Source of the DNA: Diphasiastrum complanatum
Lineage: Eukaryota; Streptophyta; Lycopodiopsida; Lycopodiales; Lycopodiaceae
NCBI GenBank assembly: GCA_029204225.1
Contig: CM055100.1
Span: forward strand, 53,507,714-53,571,713
Reading direction: 5' to 3'
DNA: 64,000 bases
Shown: positions 36,901 to 44,844 of the stretch, piece after piece
Numbering within the stretch: the stretch's first letter is position 1
How the letters are laid out: each line of letters opens with the position of its first letter
The notes under the pieces: generated by a model
What the model saw: only the letters and a program-made list of their open reading frames with translations
The model's database searches: none
What the model was told of the DNA's origin: nothing
Made by a program: the position numbers and the translations under genes

Positions 36901-38567
36901 CTGATTTCGGTTTGACTTTTATGATCCACTAGGCTAGTATGTTTGCACCTGAAAAATGCTTAGATCATATATTGAATATATTTCTTTGGTGCTGTATTTC
37001 ATGTTGCCGCAGCTTTACTGTGATGATTCAGCTCGCAACATTGCAGCTGGAAAAGAGGCAGGATTTCACACTGTTTTGGTAAATTTTCTGCAGTTCATGT
37101 CACAATTGCTTTTGTGCCATCATTTCCTTGGACAGAGAAATTTGGCTGAATACAGCATTACTTACGGATCAAGTTATAAAATGTCTGTGAGATCAAGAAA
37201 CTTAGAAGGTTCATTTAGAAACATCAATTTTCTATTTTTTCCTTGATACACCTGAAAAATCTCCTTTTCAGAATGTGTCGACGAAGTTTGGACTGCAACG
37301 CCAAAGCTTTGAACCTGCACAAACATAAATAAGGGGCCTCGTATCAAGCATCACGCTCTACTAAAGATTATAATAGTGATGAATGTCAATGTGCTTCTTC
37401 TTATTCTTAATTGGTGTTTGAATCAAAGCTTTCCATTCTTGTAGTATTTCATCCCAATCTGCACCTTTAAATTTTCTTTCCTAATTATTAAGCTCCCATT
37501 TTCACCTTTGACCTTGTATTCAACTCTTTCATGCATATAATGATAGAACCATCCCACACTTTGGTTAAATTTCTATTTTTGCATGTTTGGCATAGTTTGT
37601 TGACATAGCAACTAGTTTGAGATTTTCTGTCAATCCTTCATCTCTATGTTTGACTTGAGCAAAAGGCAAAGCATCAAACCATGGGGGAATGGTAGCAACA
37701 AGGCTATGTAACAAAGCGGGAAGATGGGATAAAGCATTACCAACGGTGTTCGACCGACCAGGTAAATATAAGATATTAAAATGAAAAGACTTGTGACCAA
37801 TGAATACCAACGGTCACTAAGGTCCTATTGTGTAAAGAGATAATGGAGGGACCGATAATCGGTAATAACGTCAAAAGAAAAATGATAAAGATATCCAGAT
37901 GAAGATATTTAATGTGCTTGGGAAGCTGCCTACTCTATGAAGAACAATGGTATAAGGATTGCCTAGAAGTCCACAAAACGTACAAAAGATACAAAGCACT
38001 AGAAACTGGAAATTTTGAGATTTTTTAGAACCCACTTTTAACAAAGCTTGACATGATCTTCAGCTAAAGGCGAAAAAGTTCAATTAGATTGAAAGCATTG
38101 CCATTGTATAGGAAGAGAAAAATAGTACAGTTAATGAACCTTTTGTCCTAAAAGTGCTTCTAGGGGTCCTAAAACCTTTTGTAGAATGCAGATTTCAACT
38201 TCTCTAAGCAGAAAAGGAGCCCTTATAGCAAGTGATGACCTAGTTCTTGAAGTACATGCCATTGGCAAAGGTGGAGAGTTTGATAGCCCCTAAAAGGCTG
38301 CTTATATGAATGATGCATATTTTATTCCATGGTCAAATTTTACATAAATGAAGATCTGATGCCTTTCCTTAAAGGAGTGAGCAGATGTGTAAAGAAAACT
38401 CATTTAGTATTGTGGTTTTTAGCTATTTTGTTCTTACAACTTGTTGCTTTGCATTCTGATAGGTGGGCAACACAATCAAAACAGAAGGGGCTGATTATGC
38501 TGTGGATAGCATACACGAGGTCACTCAAATTCTCAATTTTCTCAATTCATACTCAGTCAATGAATGA
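18483..38567 (+). CDS. HAD-superfamily hydrolase (SDT1/pyrimidine 5'-nucleotidase-like), 5'-incomplete
   Basis: Six exons with canonical GT/AG borders and matching phases encode the cap and C-terminal part of a plant HAD phosphatase related to Arabidopsis At5g02230-type proteins and yeast SDT1. Exons: 18483-18580, 18825-18862, 19808-19895, 36519-36767, 37013-37078, 38463-38567. They carry the cap helices ([29 protein letters not shown]), HAD motif II (IFTNADR), motif III Lys (VICKPS) and motif IV acidic pair ([12 protein letters not shown]). The C-terminus is [12 protein letters not shown] and ends in TGA. The exon(s) with the nucleophile motif DxDxT are not in the visible sequence, so they lie upstream of the window or were lost. 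Coding frames are undamaged over about 215 codons, which argues for a living gene. The 16.6-kb intron holds at least six transposons. Expected role: cytosolic dephosphorylation of a nucleotide or small phosphoester; the substrate is unknown. Confidence 0.85.
18825..18862 (+). CDS. HAD hydrolase exon, 38 bp
   Basis: Acceptor ttacatacag, donor cacaa/gtacgt. It encodes [12 protein letters not shown] plus two bases of an Asn codon completed by the next exon. The position and size fit the conserved G-Y-x-F-D-x-x-x-x-H segment of plant homologues. Confidence 0.82.
19808..19895 (+). CDS. HAD hydrolase exon ending before motif II
   Basis: Acceptor tttcttgtag, donor aaatat/gtaagt. It encodes [20 protein letters not shown] through PQRKY and ends in phase 0. 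It is followed by the 16.6-kb repeat-filled intron. Confidence 0.85.
19896..20160 (+). other. Native-looking intron sequence of the HAD gene
   Basis: No coding potential or repeat is recognised. It is the 5' part of the large intron, before the first inserted element. Confidence 0.5.
20161..21540 (-). mobile_element. Ty1/copia fragment, Gag to integrase C-terminus
   Basis: Read 21540 to 20161. A Gag tail with the zinc knuckle [14 protein letters not shown] is at about 21290-21240. The protease WYIDSGASS is at about 21110, in the frame open from 21525 to 20986. The GAG-pre-integrase block ([24 protein letters not shown]) lies in 21070-20609. The integrase C-terminal GY-block ([20 protein letters not shown]) is at 20520-20400. 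The integrase catalytic core between about 20610 and 20520 is deleted, and RT and RNase H are absent. It lies inside the HAD intron on the opposite strand. Confidence 0.82.
21541..22510. other. Intronic sequence, no gene recognised
   Basis: No domain is recognised. Contains a few short T-rich runs only. Confidence 0.5.
22513..22540. repeat. (CT)n microsatellite upstream of LINE D
   Basis: About 28 bp of ct with one t insertion, on the + strand immediately before the 31-bp array and LINE D. Confidence 0.9.
22541..22940 (+). repeat. 31-bp minisatellite array, about 13 units
   Basis: A unit of about 31 bp, roughly tttttggattttccagccattttccaagtcg. Starts of ggattt (or variants) fall at 22551, 22578, 22609, 22640, 22671, 22703, 22722, 22753, 22784, 22816, 22847, 22879 and 22910. 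Spacing is 31-32 bp except two shortened units. Because 31 is not a multiple of 3, open frames across it are not genes. It directly precedes LINE ORF1. Confidence 0.9.
22941..23612 (+). mobile_element. L1-like LINE copy D, ORF1
   Basis: ORF1 of the same LINE family. A coiled coil is at about 23030-23230 ([36 protein letters not shown], repeated heptads). A linker follows ([19 protein letters not shown]), and then the RRM-like core ([25 protein letters not shown]) at 23480-23612. A frameshift near 23260 splits the coiled coil from the linker. It breaks off at 23612, where gypsy sequence begins. Copy E, across the gypsy element, may be the other end of the same LINE. Confidence 0.8.
23993..24430 (-). 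pseudogene. gypsy RNase H
   Basis: A 145-residue frame with the RNase H blocks [46 protein letters not shown] and TDHQSLKYI, then [15 protein letters not shown] of the connection to integrase. It degrades the RNA strand of the hybrid during reverse transcription. A frameshift ends it before the integrase zinc finger. Confidence 0.87.
24657..25163 (-). pseudogene. gypsy reverse transcriptase
   Basis: A 168-residue frame with [49 protein letters not shown] and the intact catalytic YLDD (about residue 127). It carries the best-preserved RT of the gypsy elements here. A stop just upstream (QL*EL) separates it from the protease frame. Confidence 0.88.
25030..25455 (-). repeat. 213-bp in-frame tandem duplication within RT
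   Basis: 25030-25242 and 25243-25455 are near-identical (several substitutions), with an offset of exactly 213 bp or 71 codons. Each copy covers the residues around [15 protein letters not shown] through GDFKKLN. Both copies share the same in-frame TAA. Confidence 0.92.
25389..26141 (-). pseudogene. gypsy aspartic protease and pre-RT linker
   Basis: A 250-residue frame. The retropepsin-like domain starts [19 protein letters not shown] (active site DDGS in place of the more usual DTGA/S) and includes [10 protein letters not shown] linker follows and runs to [19 protein letters not shown], the conserved lead-in to RT. It would cleave the Gag-Pol polyprotein. Confidence 0.85.
26166..26905 (-). 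pseudogene. gypsy Gag (capsid and zinc knuckle), frameshifted
   Basis: Frames 26913-26623, 26595-26263 and 26516-26166 together read as one plant gypsy Gag: capsid ([30 protein letters not shown]), a basic linker, and the CCHC knuckle [15 protein letters not shown]. At least two frame changes separate the parts. Confidence 0.82.
26905..27877 (+). mobile_element. L1-like LINE copy E, ORF2 C-terminus and 3' UTR
   Basis: Homologous to copies A-C: a post-RT region at about 26990-27230 ([18 protein letters not shown]), a zinc knuckle at about 27460-27560 ([28 protein letters not shown]), and a tail [13 protein letters not shown]. The acidic [13 protein letters not shown] and a stop at about 27719 follow. 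The 3' UTR block cttcacctggcccgggttg is shared with copy C. Frame changes separate these parts. It ends in (AT)n, whereas copies A-C end in (TC)n. Confidence 0.8.
27878..27958. repeat. (AT)n microsatellite at LINE E 3' end
   Basis: (AT)n 27878-27938, a short (AC)n, then (AT)n again. Confidence 0.95.
27968..28065. repeat. GC-rich segment with ccggacgc repeats
   Basis: Short degenerate repeats of gtccgg/ccggacgc (for example gggtccggg, gcccggacccggacgc, ccccggacgcggggtcggacgc) in an otherwise AT-rich region, just 5' of the hAT transposase. It may be part of a hAT subterminal region, but no inverted partner was found 3' of the element. Confidence 0.5.
28150..29682 (+). pseudogene. hAT transposase copy 1
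   Basis: Four exons. 28177-28602 carries the part before and including the DUF659-like block ([39 protein letters not shown]). 28708-29053 carries the middle ([20 protein letters not shown]). 29144-29305 carries the hAT dimerisation signature ([20 protein letters not shown]). From 29412 comes the tail ([14 protein letters not shown]). Donors and acceptors are canonical except that the acceptor before exon 3 reads cacat (29143 T) where copy 2 has cacag. The GA-rich coding repeat at 29505-29550 is out of register and leads to an early stop. The N-terminal BED/DDE start is missing. Non-functional. Confidence 0.85.
29683..32497 (+). pseudogene. hAT transposase copy 2 with long C-terminal extension
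   Basis: Tandem duplicate of copy 1, with about 90% identity by eye. Exons are about 29687-30034, 30129-30463, 30553-30714 and from about 30823. The splice acceptor lost in copy 1 is intact here (cacag at 30548-30552). However, the CERNW signature is broken by TAG at 30583-30585 in place of Trp. About 75 bp are missing from exon 1 (microhomology ggtga at the junction near 29945), and a short deletion shifts exon 2. Beyond the dimerisation domain it keeps a long tail encoded to 32469, absent from copy 1. Confidence 0.83.
30982..32469 (+). CDS. Pro-rich, AT-hook C-terminal extension of hAT transposase
   Basis: One frame of 495 codons with a single TAG at 31459. In order: an acidic start ([17 protein letters not shown]), a Gly-rich basic stretch ([11 protein letters not shown]), and a block with [15 protein letters not shown]. 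Next are short Asp/Ala repeats (DDSGDGA), a Pro/Ala-rich domain of about 150 residues, and two AT-hook motifs (RKRPGRPKG and GKRGRPRR) about 20 residues apart. It ends in an acidic Ser-rich terminus with TGA. It follows the hAT dimerisation region. AT hooks bind the minor groove of AT-rich DNA, so a role in target or terminus binding is possible. The function is inferred, not known. Confidence 0.6.
31853..33570. repeat. Large inverted repeat of the hAT tail
   Basis: Left arm 31853-32503 (+) and right arm 33570-32938 (-) are the same sequence, both ending just past the stop codon (gagccagagcattgattgtg). Arms are about 640 bp, roughly 85% identical by eye, separated by a loop of about 435 bp. 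The right arm has an internal stop (agaaatag) and keeps one clear AT hook (RRPGRPK). Confidence 0.85.
32938..33690 (-). pseudogene. hAT extension, third (inverted) copy
   Basis: The - strand reads the Pro-rich and AT-hook part of the extension ([31 protein letters not shown]) and the acidic end ([13 protein letters not shown] in a shifted frame). Stops and frameshifts show decay. It is convergent with copy 2, so their 3' ends face each other. Confidence 0.78.
33691..34019 (+). other. LTR-like or promoter-like region
   Basis: No coding frame. Contains tandem ccttgggcc motifs and a TATA-like ctataagtaggg at about 33900 upstream of a gypsy coding remnant, so it may be part of that element's 5' LTR. 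No matching repeat was recognised at 35.6 kb. Confidence 0.35.
34020..35540 (+). mobile_element. Ty3/gypsy element, heavily deleted
   Basis: RT fragments are at 34160-34500 ([21 protein letters not shown] in a shifted frame, [17 protein letters not shown]), joined directly to later pol. The palm YxDD motif is missing. The integrase zinc-binding and core regions are at 34840-35520 ([44 protein letters not shown]). Many stops. It lies in the HAD intron on the same strand as the gene. Confidence 0.78.
35585..35900 (+). mobile_element. Polypurine tract and probable 3' LTR start
   Basis: gatgaggggag is followed by tgtcatggacatac at about 35597, a typical PPT/TG junction after gypsy integrase. The 3' limit is unknown, and 35900-36480 looks like plain intron. 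Confidence 0.5.
36519..36767 (+). CDS. HAD hydrolase exon with motifs II and III
   Basis: Acceptor gttttttttcag, donor agaacg/gtaaat, 249 bp (83 codons, phase 0 at both ends). It encodes [28 protein letters not shown], a variable acidic loop, [10 protein letters not shown] and [11 protein letters not shown]. The Thr after IF is HAD motif II and the Lys of CKPS is motif III. Confidence 0.88.
37013..37078 (+). CDS. HAD hydrolase exon with motif IV
   Basis: Acceptor gttgccgcag, donor ctgttttg/gtaaat, 22 codons. It encodes [20 protein letters not shown] and VL. The Asp-Asp pair is the metal-binding motif IV (relatives usually have Glu-Asp). Confidence 0.88.
37560..37890 (-). mobile_element. gypsy RNase H fragment in HAD intron
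   Basis: On the - strand [15 protein letters not shown] (about 37880-37835) is followed by [22 protein letters not shown] and then LTENL. This is the typical end of gypsy RNase H and its linker (compare ...YVPGKSNVVADALS). It lies in the last intron of the HAD gene. The rest of the intron (37079-38462) shows nothing recognisable. Confidence 0.65.
38463..38567 (+). CDS. HAD hydrolase terminal exon
   Basis: Acceptor gcattctgatag. It encodes [20 protein letters not shown] and a short divergent tail, stopping at TGA 38565-38567. 35 codons including the stop, in phase with the preceding exon. Confidence 0.85.
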   Translation: MGNTIKTEGADYAVDSIHEVTQILNFLNSYSVNE

Positions 38568-39083
38568 CAATCAACATCAGCTCAATAACTCATCCTAGAA
38601 GCTGCTACTTCTCCACTCCATGGCTTGAATGAAGCAGATTCGTGCCATTTTTGTTTCTTGTTCATTTCTTCATTGCCCATCAACACAAATATTTTCTCGG
38701 ATCATTTGTGTTCTTTATGTACTTCTTTAGATGGACGTTGTGATTGTGAGTCATCTCTATTAAATATTTTGAATCTGGTTGGACATTTGGAATGCAAACT
38801 AAATAATAGATGCTTTACTTCATTTGCATCTATGTTGTTCATCTTTGAGATTGCGAATACCAAGAGTTTTCTAGCTACATCATACAAGTCCTAGAAAACG
38901 ATAGAGCAACACGTAGTTGTAGTATTTATTAGCATGGGCATGAACGATTTTTGAAATCAATTCTCTTCTGTGAGCCAATCCTTGTGTGGGCTTGCAAGTG
39001 GGTCCATGCCCCACACTAACATTGGATGCAGTAGTAGATGTGTTGCCAATTTGGCTTCCCCCATTCTCCATATTTGTTTTTTG

Positions 39084-39086
<3 letters not shown>
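38568..39086 (+). other. Probable 3' UTR and downstream of HAD gene
   Basis: No further gene is seen. Open frames on both strands here show no family resemblance. Confidence 0.45.

Positions 39087-39136
<50 letters not shown>
39087..39136. repeat. (CT)n microsatellite
   Basis: 50 bp of pure ct. Confidence 0.95.
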
Positions 39137-39138
<2 letters not shown>

Positions 39139-39434
39139 GTGATTGTCATACTATATATACTAACATTTTTCTCATTTTGGAATGATTGGCATAAAGCTTA
39201 AGAAGTCTTATTTGATTGATTGTCAATATGAGAGATATAATGTGGAAGCATATTATGCCTATTTGCATCTCTTATAGAATTCGGTCTAGTATTTGAGCAT
39301 TTTACCATGATCAACTACAAGATAAACGTTTAATGATTTGGTGAACTCTTTTTTTTTAGGGCATAAAATGAGAGATTAGGTGGTCTAAGTGCATGCATAG
39401 ATGTTGAAACCACTCGTTGTAACACTTGTAAATA

Positions 39435-40620
39435 AGTGATTAGGCCAATTTTAGAAGTGAATTAGCTTGTGGTAGTGTAGGCTCGTTACACTTGGCTTGA
39501 TGCTAGAGGATTAATGACATAGCACCTCTTGATCTCATTTGTCAATTTGGGCCAATCATGTTGTGAGGTGCACCAAAATGGTCTAATCATTATAAGAGGT
39601 GGCATGTAGGAGGTCCAATCAAAGTAAGAGGTGTTGTTTTTAGAGGTCCAATCATTTTGCTTCATTTCCATACTCTTGGATCTCGAGCTCCTATGAAGGA
39701 TGAGTCCATACTAAGTTTTTTGTAGCAAGATCTTGATGTAGGAAGCTCCAACACTTACTTTTTGTTTTACAGTCTCTCTTTACTCGAGAGCTCTTTGTTG
39801 CATTATCTCTCTACTCAAGAGCAAGCCAAATCTATACTTAGTTTTTTTTCATCGAAAGTGTCCTTTCATTATGTGTGATGAACGGCTGGTGATGGATGCA
39901 TGTGTAGAGTGGTCTTGCCTTAGATTTTTGAGCTAGTATGCTTGTATCTCAATCTAGATTGATCTATGTGCAATCACACACGGAAGATTTCACACGTGTG
40001 AAGCTTGCCCAATGATTTTCTAAGGTAATTTGTGATTGCACATAGATCTAGCATCCTACAATCTTCTTAGATTTATTCCAAGACAAGAGCACAATTTCAT
40101 GCATAATGAATCCACATTCAATTGGCACTCAAAGCAATCAAAGTACATAAAAAACTAAGTTTCCAACATGCTTAGAGAGAGAAAATAGCCTACTCTCGGG
40201 TAGAGAGAGAAAGTGAGTGAGCCCTCAAGTAGAGAGAGAATATGAGAAAAAAACAATGTGTATCACATAGATTGCTTCACAAAAACTTGTATGTACAATA
40301 AGAGAGCACTTCCATATAAGAGTAGCTCAAGATCTAGCATGAGGAATGCTTGAGAATCATTGGACCCCATTGATTGCCTTTCTACATTAGAATTGGACCC
40401 CTAGATTTGCTCCTGCCATCATCATTGGACCTCATGATGTGCACCACTAAACATGATTGGTCCACATTTAATGCAACTCTTAAGGTGATTGGCCTTGTGA
40501 TCTATGCTTCCACCAATGTCACTATCTCACTAGATCTCAAGTTTGAGGCCTATTGACTATTCAAACTCAACATAAATGAACTAAAATGATTAGGCCTACC
40601 CTCCACACGTGGGAACATGC
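39435..40620. repeat. Imperfect palindrome, foldback-like
   Basis: 39540-39860 (for example ggccaatcatgttgtgaggtgcac, tacttagtttttt) is recognisably the reverse complement of 40140-40470 (gtgcaccactaaacatgattggtcc, aaaaaactaagt). An inner stem gatctatgtgcaatcac / gtgattgcacatagatc occurs at 39961-39977 and 40033-40049, with a central ttcacacgtgtgaa. Arms are diverged. No coding sequence. Confidence 0.6.
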
Positions 40621-41339
40621 TCCACACATGTGAGATTTACATATGTACATGAAAGTATAAACTAATCAAGCTAGATTTTGCAAAATCTTCACACTCCTCA
40701 AAATTTAGACTGATTACTACTCCAAAATTTAAGTGGCTAAGAATAGCTTCTCAAGTAGATCCTTTGGCATAAAATTGATGAGAAAACTAGCCAATAAGTC
40801 TGAAATTGCAGTAGCATCACCATAGCCATGACAAGACTTCTTTGAATGAGAACCATCTCCAAGCATATTGAGAAGCTTTCCACCACTTGAGCACATTTTC
40901 CATTGATTTGTTCCATTCTTGAAGCACATGATTTGATAGGTCCTCATTGAAAGAATGAAATTACTTGGGAATTCCAACACTTTTCCTTAATCATGATTCT
41001 AAAATTTTTTAGACTAAAAACATTGTTAATGATTTATTTTTGACAATGCTTTGGTGAAATAGTTTGCTGCCATAAATCTTGTTAGCACTTTCTCTCTTTC
41101 ATAGTGGTAGTTGATTTCAATATGCTTACTTCCATAATGAAATCATGGCTTTAGAGATAGTGCAATTGTGTTGTTATCGTCACAATAAAGAACAATAAAC
41201 TGTTATTGAGCAAGGTTGATATTTGCAAGTAGATTTTTGAGCCAACTTTATCTAATTTGGATGTAGACAATTGGCATAAGGCCAAAATGGATGTTCAAGC
41301 TCAAGCTTAAATATGGTGGATGTATATCCAAATAAAAAG
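40621..41339. other. No gene recognised
   Basis: The - strand frame 40980-40729 shows no known motif. It may be leader or Gag remnant of the copia element that follows. Confidence 0.4.
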
Positions 41340-42790
41340 TTCGACTGGTGGTGGACTACGAACAAGTTTATGGAATAGACTACCCTGAGACATTTAGTGC
41401 AAAGCATCAGTCCATTTCAAACCCTACTAGCTATAGTAGGTGTAGAGATATGATTATTCACCATATGCATGTTCGGAGATCATTCATAAATGGATATGTA
41501 CAAGGAAATATTTATACCTATCAACCAAAAGGTTATGTCTTTCAAGAGCACGAGCACAAACAACTTGTAGAAAGCCATATCATATATGGTTCAAAGCAGA
41601 CCCCAAGAGCCTGGTTCCATAATGTAAATGATTGTTGCTACATTCTAATTCAATCCCTACTCTATTGACTCCAATGTCTACTTGTGTCATAAAGGCTCGA
41701 GCAAATAAGATGCTTTAATGCACAAATTCTTTCATGTATGGAGTATATGAAACACATTCTTTGATGTATGCATGTTATAAACGTATTTTCCAAAGAAAGA
41801 ATTTTTTTTTTAATGAAAAGCATAAGGATGTTTATTCTTAAAACATGAATCAACTTCAAAATGTCATCGTCGATGAGATCTGCACCAAATAGCTACACAA
41901 TTGCAATCATCAACTTCTGCCTCAATCATTGAATGTTTTCACTGGTAGCCTTACAGGCCATTTATGTTTCATATGCTTAGTTGCGAAATCTTGCTCTTCA
42001 CTCCTAGTTTAGGGCTCATGTACCTGCATACATGTCCAATAGATCACTTTGAACTCTAAATGTTAATAATGCTTTGATCATTAGCAATTTGAATATGCTT
42101 TTACATGAAACTAAGACCTTACTTTCAAGTGAAATCAAAATGATTGATTCAAAGCCAATACACTACCTACTAGGCATTGAAGTAACCGGAGACAGAGCTG
42201 CTAAAATCATCAAATTCAGCAAGCAAAGGTATCTAATCAAGGTACTTCATAGATATGGCATGGAAAACTACAAAACCATAAAGTCTACTATGGATCCATG
42301 CATCAAAATCTTGAAAGAAAAGAAAATGTGCTAGTGTCCCTATTAATCAATCATAGACTCATCATGTATGCAATACACATGATTGGATCTTGTCTATGTC
42401 ACAGCCACACTATCTCAATTTATGTCGACTAATCCATTGGATAGCTATTCGAAGAGTTTTGAGGTACATCCGACCCCCAAAACACTATGCTTTGTGTCAT
42501 GATGAAAATTCAGTAAATGCATTAACTCTAGAAGCTTATTTTGATTTGGACTAGGCTGCAGATGTGGACACTAAATAATCCACTTTTGGCTACTTCTACT
42601 TTATTGCAGGAGGACCCATTTTATGGAATGGCAGAAAGCATAAATGGATTTTGATGTCTTATACAGAATCCGAATATGTTGCGGCTACTCATGTAGTTAA
42701 AGAAGTCATTTGGTTTAGAAGATTATTATAGGACATTAGAGAAACTCTTGACTCCAAAAGACCCTTTGTAGAAATAACTTTTTTTTTTTA
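41340..42790 (+). mobile_element. Ty1/copia remnant with an inserted repeat
   Basis: RT start at 41345-41668 (DYPETFSA, FINGYVQGNIYTYQPKGYV, SKQTPRAWF). It is interrupted at about 41690-42058 by a non-copia repeat and resumes at about 42100 with the RT end (PIHYLLGIEVTGD, FSKQRYLIKVLHRYGM). RNase H traces follow at 42530-42770 (FGYFYFIAGGPI, TESEYVAA). The YVDD segment is absent at the insertion site. Numerous stops. Confidence 0.8.
41694..42057. repeat. Dispersed repeat, copy of 54264-54608
   Basis: From ctcgagcaaataagatgc to gatcactttgaactct this segment matches 54266-54608, with few differences beyond small indels. The other copy is the 3' flank of the ACD11-like gene. Confidence 0.88.
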
Positions 42791-43073
42791 CTTTGTTAAT
42801 TTGGGTACATAAAGTACTCCATTAAGCTACCTAGTGATGCCATCAGAGAACTGCAGTTGAATAGACTCTTGGCCTTCCACATAGTCCAATAGTGTGTCTA
42901 TATGTGTTGTTACGTAATGAAGCACAAACTCCCATAATGTGAACATAGACTCTAATTGCAAGTTGGGCAATCTAGAACCACTCAAACTAAGGTAAATAAC
43001 CTAATGTGCACAAATTCCCATAATGTCAACATGGATTATAGATGTCCACAACTAAATTTGGGCATCCTTGGAC

Positions 43074-43230
<157 letters not shown>

Positions 43231-43556
43231 CCCTAGTTGGTACTCCTTATAGGGTTTCTTTTGGATTCAAAACTCCTCTAATGCCTAAAATTCAAACAAC
43301 TCAAACTAGCTACATTGTATTATGACAATCAGAGTTGCATTGTTTTTTTTTTTTTTAACCCATGTTTTCACCTTTGAACTAAGCATATTGAACAACACTT
43401 TTATTTTCTGAGAGAAAAATTTTAGAGAAAGAAATCGAACTAATCTATTGTCGTATTGACATAATATTGGCTTTATTGACAAAATATTTGTCGAAAGATA
43501 AGTACACTATTTTTGTAAGTATGTTAATATTTTCAGGGTTGTTGCATTAAAATTTT

Positions 43557-43960
43557 ACGGGGGAGTGTTAGAGTTAATGTTACTCCTACTTACCTTATTT
43601 TTTTACAAAATCATACATAGTTTGAAGATAGAGTTGCAGAGATTTAGATTTATGCAATTTGAGTCAATCGAGCAAAATTCGAAGACGTTCAAAAGGTAAT
43701 CAAAGACGAATGTCGAAGAAGTGTCAAAGAATGTTCAAAGATGTTCAATGAGTGTTCAAAGAAAGACTAAGATAATGTCGAGCTTATTCAGAGTAATTTT
43801 GACCTAAACTAAATACACATTCTTAACTTTAAAGAGCACCTTTAGCATTAATGTCAACCCTAATAGATACAATCATCTCTCAACATGGATGATTTCTTCA
43901 ACAAATTATCATTGCTCCTATGGATGTGAAATCTAAGCCAACAGATTAAGATGTTCAACG
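43557..43960 (+). mobile_element. copia polypurine tract and probable 3' LTR
   Basis: acgggggag is followed by tgttagagttaatg, the typical copia PPT/LTR junction, downstream of the RNase H remnant. The 3' boundary is uncertain because C-rich repeats follow. Confidence 0.5.
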
Positions 43961-44005
43961 AGTGTTCAAAGAAACCCTTCGCCCACCATGCGTGCCATCC
44001 CCACG

Positions 44006-44038
<33 letters not shown>

Positions 44039-44320
44039 ATGTGCCCTCCCTACACCCTCTCGGTACGCCCTCCCCGAGTGCCCTCCCTGCGCACTCTCCC
44101 TATGCCCTCCATGCATGCCCTCCTCCCTTGCGCGCCTCCATATGCCCTCCCCACGTGCCACCCTTTCACCCGCCATGCACCCCCTCCATGTGCCCTCCCT
44201 ACACCCTCCCAATGCGCCCTCCCCGAGTGCCCCTCGCACTCTCCCTATGCCCTCCCTGCACGTCCTCCTTGCACCCCCTCCCTACGTTGGCCCTATGCCC
44301 TCCCGACGAAGACTCCCCAA
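44006..44320. repeat. Poly-C and C-rich minisatellite
   Basis: A run of 33 C (44006-44038) precedes about 280 bp of degenerate gccctccNNNNg units. A block of about 90 bp (atgtgccctccctacaccct... to ...ccttgc) occurs at 44039 and again at 44188. Strong strand asymmetry (C+T). Confidence 0.88.
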
Positions 44321-44844
44321 GTGGCCTCTCTGAGAGAGAGAGAGAGTGTGAAACTAGAAAGTACACCTACCTTCAATTAATGATTGTTCTTGTTAGGATT
44401 TTGTGTCTAGAATTGATCTAGATTGATCTTAATCTCAAGTAGATTGATAGATCAAGTAATTTGACAACCAATCCCTCTTGAGGATCAGATTAGGATCCAC
44501 TCTTGGTCTTTTTTGTACTTTTTGCACACCATCTCCCCCGAGCACTTAAATCATCGGCCTCTTGCCCAAACAACTTGATCTTAACCATTAGCGAGTACAC
44601 CGGTACTCCACCCACCCCATATATTCCCCTATTCTCCAGTCAGTCCATATGTTCTTCATGCAATAAGATAGAGCATCATGCTCCCACAACACATCCCTGG
44701 CTGCAGAAACTTAGATTAAAATTTTTCATAAAAAGATAGAGAACTTTGCTCTCTTAGTTAGTTGTTGTTACAGAAAATGTCCGACTAAAAATGTGTGCCT
44801 TCATAATTGTGATCTCAGTATGTCTCTGTGGATCGCAACTAAAA

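Noticed and set aside
38625-38894. Open frames on both strands just after the HAD gene
   Set aside because: No homology, no splice support; likely 3' UTR or intergenic.
43985-44421. Three overlapping Pro/Cys/Ala-rich frames of 120-156 codons
   Set aside because: Caused by the poly-C and CCCTCC repeats; all three frames are open, which a real gene would not show.
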